Source: Druceiella hillmani
Taxonomy: Eukaryota; Arthropoda; Insecta; Lepidoptera; Hepialidae
Assembly (NCBI GenBank): GCA_039881145.1
Contig: JAYKKI010000077.1
Location: forward strand, 145,001-209,000
Direction: 5' to 3'
DNA: 64,000 bases
Translations under genes and position numbers: made by a program
Notes under the pieces: generated by a model
What the model saw: only the letters and a program-made list of their open reading frames with translations
Told to the model about the DNA's origin: nothing
Databases searched by the model: none
Part shown: in pieces, positions 51,700 through 64,000 of the stretch
Position numbering within the stretch: position 1 is the stretch's first letter
Layout: each line of letters opens with the position of its first letter

Positions 51700-53245
51700 G
51701 AAATGGAAAGTATATGACAACTTGTTTGATCACTTGAGTATCTCTAAATTAAGAAGTCAGTTTAACAAAAGGTCCCAGTATTGTTTTCATGACTATGTTC
51801 AAAATATTGAGAAACTTATTAATAACTTGCGTGTACGTGTGTGCATTTATGAGTGCGTGTATGTGTGTATGTATGTATTCTGACGGCTTAGTTAAATTAC
51901 ACGGATCGGAAAGTTTCTTATTTTAAAAACTCGATATTTTTTACTTTCATTTTTACTTGTTTCAATTGCCATAGTATCCCAATAATTGTATTTTTATATA
52001 ATAAAATAACTTCTGTGACTTGAAAACTCTCTGAACGTTTGGCGGGTTGGTGACTGACTGACTTGAAGCTACATTTTCTTTATAAAACTCGTAGTATGTT
52101 TACAAAACAAATAGGGCAAATATGAAGAGCCGAAGTGACCGATTTAGAGAAAATTTACGTCGAAAAGGTTGAATTTACCTAATTATATCCAGAGTTACAA
52201 ACTGAGAGACGAGATTTTCTGATTGAAGAGAGTTTGTGATGAAATAATGCTCCTGTTATTTCAAAATACGAAACGGCTTAGACAATTATCAATTTTGCAG
52301 AAAGAGTAAAAATCGTGGTAATATGGTTGAAATATTATCAATATTTAATTATTATATAAATTATATTATAATTTATCAATGTTTAGTGTGGAAACATTTT
52401 AGCGATCATTGAATTTATTCTGGACATCAAATCTCATTGGAATTTTGTAATTCGTTATAAACTAATAATTTCAATTCTTTAAAATTATTTAAATCGATAT
52501 TAAAAATATTTTAATTTTATATATTAGCGTTAAATTGTTTAAGTTCCTCTAGATTACAATACTTATTCTTTATTAAATTATTGAGAGAATTTTCATAATG
52601 ATCAGAATCGTATTCCAGGGTTTGTTTCAGCTAGGAGTTTACTGTATTTTTATAAACCCCAATAAACACGGAGTTCAGGTTCAAGAGACAAGTGTAAGAT
52701 ATGGAAGTTCAGTTATATTGGAATAAACTCTACAATTCTACAGTTCATTTCTGTGTTTAAATTGAACCAATAACCAAATATAATTACTATTATCATTTCG
52801 AAATTTGACCAGTTGTGTCTAACAAATAATACAATTAAACATGTTTTTGACATAATAAATTATTATTTATTTTTATACAAATTTTAAATTTCTATCTTGG
52901 CACTATGAGGAAAATACAATGAGTAGGCACAACTGGGTTGCAGACTTCAAAATTATCAAGATAAATATGTCTCGTGATAATTAATACGATAATTATATTG
53001 AAAAGTTTCCGAATTTAATTGGTGTGATCTATGAACTTTTAAGTTAAAAGCAAGTAGTTTAGTAATAAATTATACACATTCAACGACCAAGGTAATGTTT
53101 TATTTTTGTTGTCCATGGTTTTGCAATTAAAAACTCATAAACTAAAACTTTTAAACAAAAATAGACTACAATCAAATCTTCCCTCATGCGCAACTGCGTA
53201 AAATATATTAATCTGAAGACTCCGAATTCTAAATGAAACTTCAAA
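51700..53245. other. Gene-free stretch
   Basis: A short GTGT/GTAT-rich run lies at 51830-51880. No gene recognised. Confidence 0.4.
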
Positions 53246-53250
53246 TGAAA

Positions 53251-53255
53251 TTATA

Positions 53256-53311
<56 letters not shown>

Positions 53312-53326
53312 TAAATATATATATTC
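53251..53326. repeat. (TA)n microsatellite
   Basis: TA repeats with two GT interruptions. Confidence 0.95.
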
Positions 53327-53329
53327 ATA

Positions 53330-56300
53330 CATCTAGATAATTATCAAAAAAATATAATTTGATTAATTTAGGTGAAAATTATCGCTTTGAATCCTGTTGC
53401 ATTCCTTATTTGTCCCATTTTAAAGTAAACTCTCTGTCTACGTGGTAAATTAATACTAAATTTAATATCAATGTGCGATTGAAAGTGCATTGGAAATTCA
53501 TAAATACGCCATACCGCTACAACTTAACCGACGTAAAGGCCATTCAAACAATTTTTCGTTCCACCAATCTGAACTTCTTGATTCCCAACTGTTCTTTCAT
53601 TGCCTAATTCTATAGCTGCATTATAATATATTTTATATACAAACGCATAAATGTATTTAGCTCTTTTAATTTTAGTACAAACGTCAACATTTAAATGACA
53701 ACCAAAACAAGATTTTCCTCACACATCAACGTTTATTATATCATTATCGCGCCGTCTGTGCAAACGATATTGATTGACTTATTTTTTGTGACTTCATCAA
53801 CATTTCTCGGATAATAATTTGTGTATTTACATCTCTCGTATGAAGATAATTTTTATTTACTGCACCACCCATATATGGTCCATGAATAATATGTTTTTCA
53901 ATATTTTAATCTAGGCTGTGTCCGAATATCTGCAATTCCTGCAAACACTACTTTATCAATATAAACAATTCCAACTATATACACAAAGTAATTAAAACAT
54001 ATGGATACCCTTTTTTGGAAAGTTTATCGTATAAAGAATTGCTTCGCCTTTATCATAAATGTGTTACGTCACTATTGCATGAATTTATTATTTTATTATA
54101 TTATTGAGTACGCGCATAATGATTTTTCGACGAAAATTATTATATTCATTTCATTCAACATTTTAAAAAATTTTCAGCCATTTAAAAATGCCAGTCATCG
54201 TAAAAAATTAAAACTATTTCTCGAAATATAGGACAATAAACATTGCGTTGATATAATTTTGATACACATTTAATAAACATGAACTATTGAATAAACATGA
54301 TAAAATGATGTTTTTTTCCAATATTTACTGTATTACTCAGGCTCAATTCTAAATGATTATTTAAGTTATTATATGTTGTTGATCTTAATTTGAATATATA
54401 TACCAAAATACAATACAAAATCAATTTCTGTGAATTATATAAAAGATGTTAACCTTTTATAATCTCTAACTGAAAGCGATAGTATGGATATTGCAATAGA
54501 GGAACTTTATTTCTGGGCTATTCACAATAAAGGTATTTGAAGTGTTATGAACAAATTAAAACATAACACGGAGATACTGGGAATGAAACCCGGAGATACT
54601 GAGAAATTAGATAGTTATAACGGATATGCTAACGGATCGAAAAGTGAATCTAAAATTGAGATATTTTAGATTGCGCCATTGTGTTTTAAAAATGAAACCA
54701 TATTTCGTTCGAATGGTAGGTCATCATTAGTTTGAATTGAGTATTGCAACGTGAAAGTTGAAATTTAATTAATTGTATTTTTGTATTTGCGTTTTTTGCT
54801 CTTACACAATCATTTTTACTGCAGGAAAAATAAAGTACAAAACGATTAACACGATTCAATTTAATAGAAATTTCATGCATTCAATGGTTAGCACGATTTT
54901 TTAATGGTTCGTGTAATCTGTAAATAATAGCGTTAATTTTAATGTTAGAAAAATTTAACTGCAACTAGCACGGTTAACGGCCATATGTAGACGTCTTAAC
55001 CCTGCTCTACTATAAAAAAAATCATATATCTTGAAATGATATACGACTGAAACGCTACATGACTTCCATTACCAGGTCCATTCACCTACTCCTTGTCTCT
55101 TTGCCTTTCAGTACGACCCGTCAGCGTTCTTCTTCAAAGCATAATACAAGTTTACTTTTTGTTCCCTTTTAAAAAATTTTGAAATCTGGGAAAGTAAGTA
55201 GAAAGCTGGGAACTTACTTCAGTTTTTTTTATTAAGCGGAAAAGCTACTACTTCTACAAAAAATTCCAAATAAAAACACAACGAAGAAGATTTGAAATAT
55301 TTGTGAAGTGTGAAGTATTTTTTTAAACAAAGATAACATGACATAGTTATATTGTCAAACGTTATCAATAAAGACCGCGAGAGAAACAACAATATGTATT
55401 TATATGAAAATTCTTAACACTAAACTTGACACTATCAGCAAAATAGTAGGACAAGGCAAAAACGAAGCATGAGGTTATGAATGACAAAAATTAATAAACA
55501 TATAAATTTATTCAGAAGTAAATTTTCCAATTATCAAACCATACAATTATGTTACAAACAATTAAAGATAAAAAAAATGGAAACAACGCAAAGTATTTGT
55601 TCACATACCTTTTTTATATATTAACCCATGTAGGGAAGGTAAAGAGATCTAAGCTCATACCACCCTTTCATTTAATTCATTAGTGGTTTGTGCGGGGAAA
55701 TCGTGCATGATTCATTAATTTATTTTATCTGTTTTAACGGCAACAAACACACATGATTTTTTGTGCGTATCTATGGCATTGTACCTTTCGAATGTTATAA
55801 GTTTCATTTCTCTCCTTATATAATAAATACTAAAAAAAGTGCTATAATCAAAATATCGATTTAGTTTTTGCTCGACATAAATTTTCCCAAACGGGAAATT
55901 ATGGTTTTGATTTCCTGAGTGGGAAAAAAGCTTTCATTATAATTTCGGTTTTGCAAATTGGATTATTTAAAACTCAAAATTGTATATGGATCGCAAAGAA
56001 AACATGGTTTGAAATATGTATTCAGGTTTTCTATATTACAATAGTTTTATGAATGCATACGAATTCGATTGTTTGTGTTGTGCGATATAGGAAGTGGAAT
56101 TATTTTGTATGTTGTATTACATGAATTGAAATGGCGATATTTTGACATTTCATCAACAAATCAATATTACTTAAATCTAAACAACAGCAAATTCTCCAAA
56201 CTCAGGTAAATCTCTTCCATAGAGAATTATATCGCTAAATCGTTATTTTATTTTAATATTCAAGTGCTGTCGAGTTTACTCCACAGACAGAACACAATGT

Positions 56301-56375
56301 TTTAAAATTTAAATAGACGAATAAATAAATTGGATACCATAATAATATTGTCTTCATCTATGTATGTTGGGTATG
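53330..56375. other. Gene-free AT-rich stretch
   Basis: TTAACCC motifs at 54996 and 55620 recall piggyBac ends, but have no palindromic core or partner, so they are not called. No gene recognised. Confidence 0.4.
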
Positions 56376-56384
56376 TTGATATGG

Positions 56385-56545
56385 ACAAGGCGTGTATGCT
56401 TTGACTGCGCGGCGCACCACTAGGACCCTGGTTCGATTCCCGCTCGTTGAATGGGGCTGGACTGGTGTTGTGGTTGACTGTAAGAGATTGCTTTCGTAGA
56501 TATGTATCAATTAGTTACATTATAATACATAAATAAATAAATATT
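56385..56545 (+). mobile_element. tRNA-derived SINE, copy 1
   Basis: GGTTCGATTCCCG at 56430 is a good RNA polymerase III B box. It is followed by a body (CTGGACTGGTGTTGTGGTTG, ACTGTAAGAGATTG) and an ATAAATAAATAAAT tail. The same body and tail occur in inverse at 60095-60250. An A box could not be placed with confidence. It is a short non-autonomous retroelement, probably mobilised by a LINE. Confidence 0.75.
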
Positions 56546-56559
56546 AGTTTTAAGTTGAA

Positions 56560-59225
56560 CGGTATTAGCAGTCACTGCAAAATTTTCAAGAGTGTGAGAT
56601 AAATCGTCGACAATATTGTTTAACCTAGATTCATTAAATTAAATTAATCTTAATTGTTAAGGGGGCTAGTTTACTTCATCAAATTGATATTTACCATAGG
56701 GACAATTTACTCGGTATTGATTTTATGTGCTATTAGTATTTTATATGACGCTTTCCAATAGGGGACAATATTTTTCTGAGTACTAAATAATTTTTGTAGT
56801 GAACGATGTCACTGACCCTGTATTTATCAAACAACGGTGTTGGTCATTGTTGGTTTTAGATCGTTCTTTGGATTTATGTATTATTTCAAGCGGTTTTTCT
56901 GCGAAATAGATAAAGAGGTGGCATGACCGCCTTGAAGCGGTCGCGCAAAATCTTTATAAACTCTGGTACTTATCTTTCGCTTAACCATCAAAACGTGATT
57001 TCGAAACGAAGCTTTGCAGGCGAAAAGAAGTTCGTATGAGTTGAGTCATGTTGTGTTGTGTATGTTATTATTATATGCTAATAACTTTCTAAACATAATT
57101 ATGCCAATTAGTTTGGTTATCATTCACGCAGGACTTAAAATATTCCTTTAATGACAAATGACCTCATTAAAAACGCTTTGCTTTGAGGATGATATGGTAT
57201 ATAAGTGTTGATTTTCATAAATTGCCAAGTTCTCTGAAATAGGTCTATTATTAAATTTTTGCTTCGACCAGTCAGTGCCATTTTCAAAATACCAAAATTG
57301 AAAATAAAAGGATTAAACCTTTGCTGGGTTGTTTAGCAGTACAATAAATATCGAGCATATGATAAAGAAATTTTCCCGGGATTAAAACTTAAAATTCTCT
57401 TTATGTAGTTTGTGGTCGTTTACAATTTTAAAAGCAATTATTTTTCGGTTATACTATAATTAGACATAGCTTTATTTAATGTGCGGGAAAAAATAGTAAC
57501 TGCAAAAGATGACAATTTTCTATCTGCCCTTGGGATAGAATGTTAGAGATTTTGTTATTCGACTCATCATAGTGAAGCACAAATACTTTAAAGAAATTGG
57601 GATAAGCTAATAGTGTAGAGGAAATAAATTAATTTTTCTAGCTTTTGAATGACAGTGGTAACTTATTTTTTTAAACTAATGGAATATATTTTGTAGAACA
57701 AAAAGTGAGACGATTTTTGATAGACTGGTATAAATATTTTGCAAAATGATACAAAATTTAGAAACGATTTGATAGCTATATGACATTTTGGGATTGGAAA
57801 TTATTTTAGATCCTTAAAATTTTTGCCACTAAGTCAAATTTTTGCCTTTCGACAATTATTGGATGACTTAGGAATGAAAATAATTTTATTAGGAATTTTT
57901 TTTTTTGAAGCTTGGGGAAACATTTGAAATTCTTTTAATGCTAACAATCCAATTTCAACATAGGTCTAAAATAATTATCTTTGGGCAGTAATTGACGATT
58001 ACACCATCCTCGCCCATATCTTTTCCTCTTTTTTTGGCACGAATATTCTTTCTAAGTAGTTCGAAGGAATTTTCAGGGGAAATAAAATTTGTGGCGTTAT
58101 TTAAGATTTCTAGGTCTCTGCATATTTCTATTTTATAGAGTTTTGAATTAGTTCTAGGAACAATTTTGTATATGGACAATTTTTTTGGCTGCCTTATGTT
58201 TTTCTTTTCACAAATATACTTGAACTGAATAGAAAATTATTGAAATTCGGATATTGAAAATATTATTAATAGGAATTTAAAAAACTTACGGTATTCTTAA
58301 ACTTCTATTGTCTAATATTATAATAATTTTGACATAAGAATAAATTACTTACTGTGTAAGCAAAAAAACTTGTAGGAACCATATTACACTAAATCGTTAC
58401 TACATCCGATGTTCTTGGATTCAGAACCTTTTCTCGGTACTAGATACGGACATACTCCGTAGGCTCGCTGGTGCCCTGTGGTGCCAACTAATGCATAGTC
58501 ACCAGAAAACCGATAAAGATGAAGTTGTTAGTGGTCATGTGAGCAGAAGTGAGTCTTTTAACCATTCAGTGGTTGCAGTTGAGTAACTAAATTTAATGGG
58601 AGTGTGAACAGAGTTTTTAATTAGTAATCGTGAAACATGGTTTACTTCACCGAACTTTAATTTATAGAGTTATTATATTATTTGAAGTATCCTTAGATTT
58701 AAAAAATGATTTATTGTGGCCACCAAAAATGTTACAAGGGTCGAAAAATGTTAGATTTGAGAACATATATTTATTTTGTTTCTTTTATTAAAATTACCAT
58801 AAAATCATTATAACTCTGTATACTTTCAAATGATAATAATTGTATTAGAAGAACGGGATATGTATGGATAACTGTGACGGTGAAATAGTCCACCGAACAT
58901 ATTTATATTTTTTCTATGATAACAATATATTTATGAGCAGATTATATATGTGTGGAGTGATGGGATGATGAAGGAGTACTCGGAACACTTTGATATATTT
59001 TCAAGATATAACAGTATTTTTATTAGCAGAATGTATTGTAGAACATGATATGGTTGAAATACTGAAATGTCAAAGCAGATAACAGAGCATCCCTACATAC
59101 TCGCAAAAGATAATATTAATTGTATTAGCAGAATAAGGGTCGAGCATTGAGATGAATTAGCAGTCCAAGAAGTATATTTACAAATTTACAAATATTTATA
59201 TTAACAGCATATTAATGCAATGTTT
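56560..59225. other. Gene-free stretch
   Basis: A 74-residue minus-strand frame (57955-58179) has protein-like composition but no recognised family or clear splice sites. Nothing else is seen. Confidence 0.35.
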
Positions 59226-59233
59226 ATGACATC

Positions 59234-59583
59234 ATGATCCAGCGTTTTTTTAAATTTAAGAAGAGACAAAAGTGTATAGAGGATCTGTTAGAGAGATGGG
59301 GTAAGGGCAAAATTTACAATCGGAGATCGACCGGCTTCGACGAGCGCAAAAAGAGAAAGTTTCTAAAGAATATGCTTTAGATAAATCAAAAACTTAACAA
59401 ATCATTAAGAAAATCCATAGGTTTCTATTTTGATAGCCAGTCGATATCAGAAAGAATAATCAATATCGTTCAGGAATTGCGACCTAATGCGTGTTTGATA
59501 GGTTGCTTGTGCCAATACCTATTTTTATGTATCCGCATACACAGAGGCCAATGGACGTGGACGCACGCCATTTTTCAAAAGTA
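59234..59583 (+). pseudogene. Tc1/Tc3-like transposase N-terminal relic
   Basis: From the ATG at 59234 one frame runs through a single TAG (59378-59380) to a stop at 59581. It reads CIEDLLERWGKGKIYNRRST, then GFDERKKRKFLKNML, then SISERIINIVQELRPN. The spacing resembles the paired-like helix-turn-helix of Tc1/Tc3 transposases, where R-W-G-x-T-x-x-x-x-x-R-x-x-G-R-P is followed by x-E-R-D-x-R and S-x-R-T-I-x-R-R-L-x-x-x-G-L. Base composition is richer in GC than the surroundings. After about 59510 the family-like sequence appears to shift frame. No catalytic residues are present. Confidence 0.45.
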
Positions 59584-59642
59584 AATTCAGGTCGTATTCA
59601 ATATTTAAAAAAAGTAATAAATAGTACAATTTTAGGGAAAAT

Positions 59643-59704
59643 CTATTTTTTGCAAATTTATATGCTAAAGGACTACCTTTAGCATATAAATTTGCAAAAA
59701 ATAG
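59643..59704. repeat. Perfect hairpin, 29-base arms
   Basis: CTATTTTTTGCAAATTTATA (continuing to 59671) is exactly inverted at 59676-59704 around the four-base loop ACTA. It lies about 60 bases after the transposase relic, with no partner repeat elsewhere in the window. Confidence 0.95.
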
Positions 59705-59709
59705 CTACT

Positions 59710-60090
59710 TGTAAAATTATCAGTTATAATTACGCCTATCTTTAAAATTCGGGGCTGGAGCGTTAATCAATAACAAAACACCCACTAGCAGGATGAGTTA
59801 TGAGTACTATTTTGTGTATCGATTTATAATTTTACCAGCTGGAGACTAGAAACTCAGAATGACTTATTAATTTTATTTGTTTTATTGAGAGCACTGATGT
59901 ATATCAAAACATTGTGACGTCGAATAACAAACGCAAAATAAATAAAGGATGTCTCGAACATATGATTTTTATTAGCACATATGCGAACTGTGTATTTCTG
60001 AGACTTTGTGGATGATCTTGTGAAAGATTGTGTACAACAGGAGGGTAAGAGCGAAGGTGGATATTTACCAAAGGTGAGATATAATTTTAA
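59710..60090. other. Gene-free stretch
   Basis: No recognised feature. Confidence 0.4.
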
Positions 60091-60094
60091 TTTA

Positions 60095-60255
60095 TTTATT
60101 TATGTAGTTTAATGTACATAGTCGATACATATGGCGGACTTATTGCTACGAGAACAATAACTCACAGTCAACCACAACACAAGTCCAGTACAGGCCGGGG
60201 ACCGAACACAGAACCTCGCAGTGCGCCACACCGTTAAAGTGTGATCAATCCAAAA
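60095..60255 (-). mobile_element. tRNA-derived SINE, copy 2
   Basis: On the minus strand GTTCGGTCCCCGG is a diverged B box, followed by CTGGACTTGTGTTGTGGTTG, ACTGTGAGTTATTG and an ATAAATAAATAAAT tail. This is the same family as the element at 56385, in the opposite orientation, with roughly a fifth of bases different by eye. Confidence 0.75.
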
Positions 60256-60269
60256 TAACGCAGAGATGA

Positions 60270-61235
60270 AATTTGGTAAAAGTAAATTCCAAATTAGATT
60301 CGACGTAATTGAGAACCAACTGGCAATATTATATATTACCCATTCCCTTTAGATTATTGATTTCCGGCTCATAACATCAGTTGTTTCAAAAAAGGCAATA
60401 CCTATTATTTCCATTTGGAAAATATCTGAATTTTTTTTAATTTCTCGATATGTGAGCGAACTGCACAGATCCAATTTAAATTCCAAAGCGCAGAAAAGTA
60501 ATTAATCTCTTCGTTTTAGTACTAACTACCTCCTCTCAATGTACTTCTAACTTTTTCTACTCAATGTGTCTACAAAATAAATAAACCTATCTAAGTATAT
60601 ATTAACATTCACCAAGATCTGGTAAAGGATAAGCGATCTCGTTCACGTAGCGCTAAATATGTTAGGTGACATTGAAATGCATATTTCACACACGTCCCGC
60701 AACAATATTTTACCTGCTTAAAGTCTATAGTAATATTGTGATTGTGCGTGGATTTTCTTTTTTTTTTAATTGGATTGAGCGTCACATAGATGGTAATTAT
60801 TTATAGGGAGTAAATTACTAACGGTTAAAATCAGAACTTGAAGTGAAATATTGACACTAAAGCATTTTTTGTTTGTCGTGGCGCTTAATGGGCATACCCG
60901 TCTAGTCTCATAATAATAAATAACGAATATAAAATTACAAAACTTACGTGCTCATTAGCATTACCGGAAAGACATTAATGTAAATTTATCTGTCAATGGT
61001 CGACGGAACCTGGTGAAATAAATCGGATTGTTTATAACAATAGCTGGCCCGCCATAATGATAAATAAATTGCGTAATGAGTACACAAATAGTATACCCAA
61101 GCGTAAACAAACTGTTTCGTTAGCTTATTTTATAATTTGATTAATTCCTGAAAATTGAATTTGTAAAATTGAATTTTCAGGATGGAAATATATTGCCTGT
61201 TCTTCTTAACTGCATTAACTTAAAATTTTTTAATT
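60270..61235. other. Gene-free stretch
   Basis: A small inverted repeat with 16-base arms and one mismatch lies at 61147-61181. No gene recognised. Confidence 0.4.
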
Positions 61236-61239
61236 TTTT

Positions 61240-61425
61240 TACAACTCCAAATGATCGTAGATTTAAGTATTTGATAATAATTCCAACTTGATACCTCAGT
61301 TCCTGAGAATGAAGGGTATTGACAGACCGTCAGGTGAACACGAGGTAATTCTATAAGGGTTCCTTTTTCCTTGAGGTTTGAAAACCTAAAAAGGAGAAAA
61401 GCGTATTCCTCCCTTATCATATCTG
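61240..61425 (+). repeat. Dispersed repeat with GGTTCC-type palindromic tail, copy 2
   Basis: Homologous to 51245-51420 (GATCGTAGATTTAAGTATTTG, CAGTTCCTGAGAATGAAGGG). It has a better preserved AGGGTTCCTTTTTCCTTGAGG tail and its near-inverse AACCTAAAAAGGAG. Confidence 0.65.
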
Positions 61426-61429
61426 AACC

Positions 61430-62190
61430 AATACTGGGGAATAATAATTGACAGAACAAATAAATGTCTCAATCAAAACGAATATAAAGTAGAACTTACA
61501 CTTCAGTGAGTTAAACATCTGAAAGCAATTTAATCTAAGAAAATAGAACAGCTTCAAAATTTATACCCTCATTATAAATTTGGATTTAGGAAGTATGACT
61601 CTATTTCTAGGTTTTTGGATCATTTCAACTAGATGGAGGTACATGATCAGGACAATTTACATACTCTGTACATTCTTAAGATTCCATATTGCAAAAAAAA
61701 CGAGTGTCTCATACTCATATGTCATTCTGTCTATCTGTCGGCCGCAATCCATTAAAAATGGTATTTGATTTTTTTCAAAAGTTAAAAATTATCCGGAAAT
61801 AATAATGTACTAGGTAACAATAAAACAGTGAAAATATACAAGTTGATATAACTTGATGATATATCGGTATTAATAACCCGCTCCTCAATTCCAGGCTATT
61901 TTTAGTAGCGGTGAAAGGATTCTTTCAAAAGATTTTTAAAATTTCTACAATTATAATTAAATATTATAAATATTAAGCTTATCATAAATGAAACCTTCAA
62001 TAAAATCCTATATTAATTTATTCCTACTCGTTTACTATTGAAATCTGTTATAGTTTATATAGTTTCAAGAAAATTTTATTAATTAAAAAAACATTTTCAA
62101 TAATTTATAGTGAGTCTTCGCTACGTCTGACAATGTTAATTCATCTGGGTGCTCATTAGCAGTCATTTTATGAAATTAAAACTTTTAATA
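61430..62190. other. Gene-free stretch
   Basis: A plus-strand 62-residue frame at 61580-61768 looks like chance. No gene recognised. Confidence 0.4.
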
Positions 62191-62193
62191 TTC

Positions 62194-62199
62194 CTATAT

Positions 62200-62267
<68 letters not shown>

Positions 62268-62272
62268 TTATA
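62194..62272. repeat. (TA)n microsatellite
   Basis: About 75 bases of TA repeats flanked by TACATGTATA and TACATTTATA. Confidence 0.95.
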
Positions 62273-62279
62273 CGTATAT

Positions 62280-63395
62280 CCATTGTAAATTGATACCAGA
62301 TAATATGTAAGAAACGTGTGACGATAACAAAGTATTTTATAGGTCGAATACTTTTTAATGTGTGAAACTTATCTATGTAACCCAATTATGTTTAAACCCA
62401 AATTCGCAAAATACACGGTTATGTAAATCATCACAAACTCATTTTCATTTATAATATTCCTTCCCTAAATTTGTGTAATGTTAAAGTGTAGAATAAAATT
62501 ATGACTAGGGAGATTTGTACAGAAAACTAAATGAATATACAAAAATTAATATTTAAAGAATATATGTGTACATGTTCTTTGATAGAAGATATCATCTACG
62601 AAATGTTATTTAGTTACGCTTGTATAATTCCCTTCTTTTATTTTGCTTATTCCCATATTAATTTATTCTCATTATGAAAAAAAAATTCAATTCATCCAGT
62701 GAACCATTGTTTGAAAAATATTATCTTTCAATATAAAATTGCGGTTACATTTGCTAATTTTGGTGATTAAACTCTGAGTGTGAAACTGTACTTTTATCAA
62801 TTTACTTGAATATTGAATGCAACATTTTTAAATACAGTGGAATTTCTCCAGTAAACAAGAGTAATTTCTCCAGTCAACCACGGCCAAGGAATGAAATTAA
62901 TTAGTTCCGAGGGGGGTCCAAAAATATAATTATTAAAATGTTTCCAAAAAACGTTTTGTAAACCAAAGAAAAAAAATTAATAGAAGAAAAATTTACTAAT
63001 AAAGATAAGGACTTAACTTGACATGCCGGTAGGAAAGAGGAAAATAATAAGCCATGAGGGAAAATGGTGCTGGTTAAATCAGAAAACATAATTTTCTCAG
63101 TCGATATTTGAAAGTGTAGATGGACGGTGAATTTCTGATGTTGAGGACCAATTAATTTCATAACTTAGAATATATGAAATATATGAACAATAATGAAATA
63201 TCCAAAGAAGGACGAAAATGTCCAGTCCATGTTAACCATTTGCCCATTCACCATTAACTTATTATAATATGAATCTAATATTATTTTTTGGTCATAATGT
63301 ATTCGACTAACAATTTTTGGAATAGACTGAATAGGAAATTTGCTTTGCTCTAAAATTGAATGGTAAAGTAACCAACAAATGAATTCTGGATATAA
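62280..63395. other. Gene-free AT-rich stretch
   Basis: The minus-strand frame at 62901-63161 shows no family features. No gene recognised. Confidence 0.4.
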
Positions 63396-63399
63396 ATAT

Positions 63400-63542
63400 A
63401 AGCGCTCGTGCACGCACGCATGCACGTAGTTACCTGCGCAGGCGCGCATGCACGGCAGTCCCCAGGCACGCACGCAGGCGCGATCACACGCATGCACGCA
63501 CGACCGCACGCATGCACGCATGCATGCACGGACGACGCACAC
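63400..63542. repeat. GCAC/CATG-type imperfect microsatellite
   Basis: About 140 bases of GCACGCAC, GCATGCAC and GCAGGCGC units. It produces cysteine/alanine/valine-rich frames on the minus strand that are not genes. Confidence 0.9.
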
Positions 63543-63544
63543 AA

Positions 63545-64000
63545 AAAATTTAAATTTACGAGTAACTAGAAATTTATTCTGTGGCATGTTACTTGTGTTA
63601 TTTCGATAATTTAGTTTATATTTTTACTTGCACTTAATTTCTTATCTAGCAATTTTTACTTAACAATACCTTGGTTGCGTTACCTATTCACTTTAATGAT
63701 TTCTTACTTATGTCAAGATAAGTCAAATTAGTTCAAACTACACGAGTTTAATCGTCGTCACTAAGGAGTTCCTGTCCTTACATTCCTACTCCATCGTCAT
63801 CCTCTAACTACCACGAGTAATGAAATCTTCTGAGATAAATAAAGAGGAACCAAAGTCGATGAGCCACTATTTGTGAACAAAATACTTGTTTCGTGTGTAT
63901 TCGTCATAAGAAAGATCTTCTCACCACTTTTTGACTCCACCTTTACACGGAAAAATTAATTAGTCATGAAAAGTCAAAGGCGCCAAAGTTTTGTGAATAT
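63545..64000. other. Gene-free window end
   Basis: No recognised feature to the window edge. Confidence 0.4.

Noticed and set aside
54996..55640. TTAACCC motifs at 54996 and 55620 as piggyBac ends
   Set aside because: They lack the palindromic core and AAAATCGCGA stretch shared by the two supported ends; TTAACCC is common by chance here.
57955..58179. 74-residue minus-strand frame with signalling-protein-like composition (FISPENSFELLRK)
   Set aside because: No convincing match to RasGEF, RasGAP or another domain and no clear splice acceptor.
63165..63587. Cysteine/alanine-rich minus-strand frames
   Set aside because: They are translations of the GCAC/CATG microsatellite.

Overview
The window is AT-rich insect nuclear DNA: long introns, many (TA)n microsatellites, decayed transposable elements of several superfamilies, and exons of a small cluster of insect gustatory receptors (Gr, 7tm_7 family). 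The order cannot be fixed from the sequence. The receptor exon structure, the piggyBac-, Tc1-, Jockey- and RTE-type relics and the tRNA-derived SINEs would fit a moth, butterfly or related insect. No bacterial-style genes, rRNA, complete tRNA or CRISPR array were seen.

Receptor cluster, 0.3-21 kb. Three related Gr loci alternate in strand. Gr-A (371-584, minus) is a single exon encoding the region around TM5-TM6. It has no recognisable first exon, and its last exon, if present, is outside the window. Gr-B (4862-7976, plus) can be followed through four exons to the C-terminal TYxxxxxQF signature, but one extra base near 5375 breaks exon 1. Gr-C (20012-21023, minus) has intact exons 1 and 2; exons 3 and 4 were not found downstream. 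Gr-B and Gr-C share a phase-0 intron after an F-x-Q motif, a 26-codon second exon and an IFGSPQ-x-N motif, so they belong to one subfamily.

Duplicated accessory region, 11.9-33.5 kb. Blocks at 11.9-15.96, 16.5-16.96 and 21.64-22.93 kb recur in the same order and orientation at 24.5-27.87, 30.39-31.7 and 31.7-33.48 kb. This looks like an old tandem duplication. Gr-C lies inside copy 1 and is absent from the matching junction of copy 2. The duplicated unit carries a LINE 3' end (plus strand) and a Tc1-like transposase relic (minus strand).

Mobile elements elsewhere include a mariner-type terminus (1-54), a foldback MITE family (9.2, 22.0, 30.7 and 48.5 kb), a Jockey-type LINE with its 5' end kept but its 3' end missing (34.4-36.5 kb), two piggyBac-like left ends at TTAA sites (42.16 and 46.29 kb), an RTE-like LINE C-terminus (51.4 kb), two tRNA-derived SINEs (56.4 and 60.1 kb) and a Tc1/Tc3-like transposase N-terminus (59.2 kb). 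Ten (TA)n tracts and several near-perfect short hairpins complete the picture. From about 36.5 kb onward no host gene could be recognised. No gene in the window can be called fully functional as it stands.
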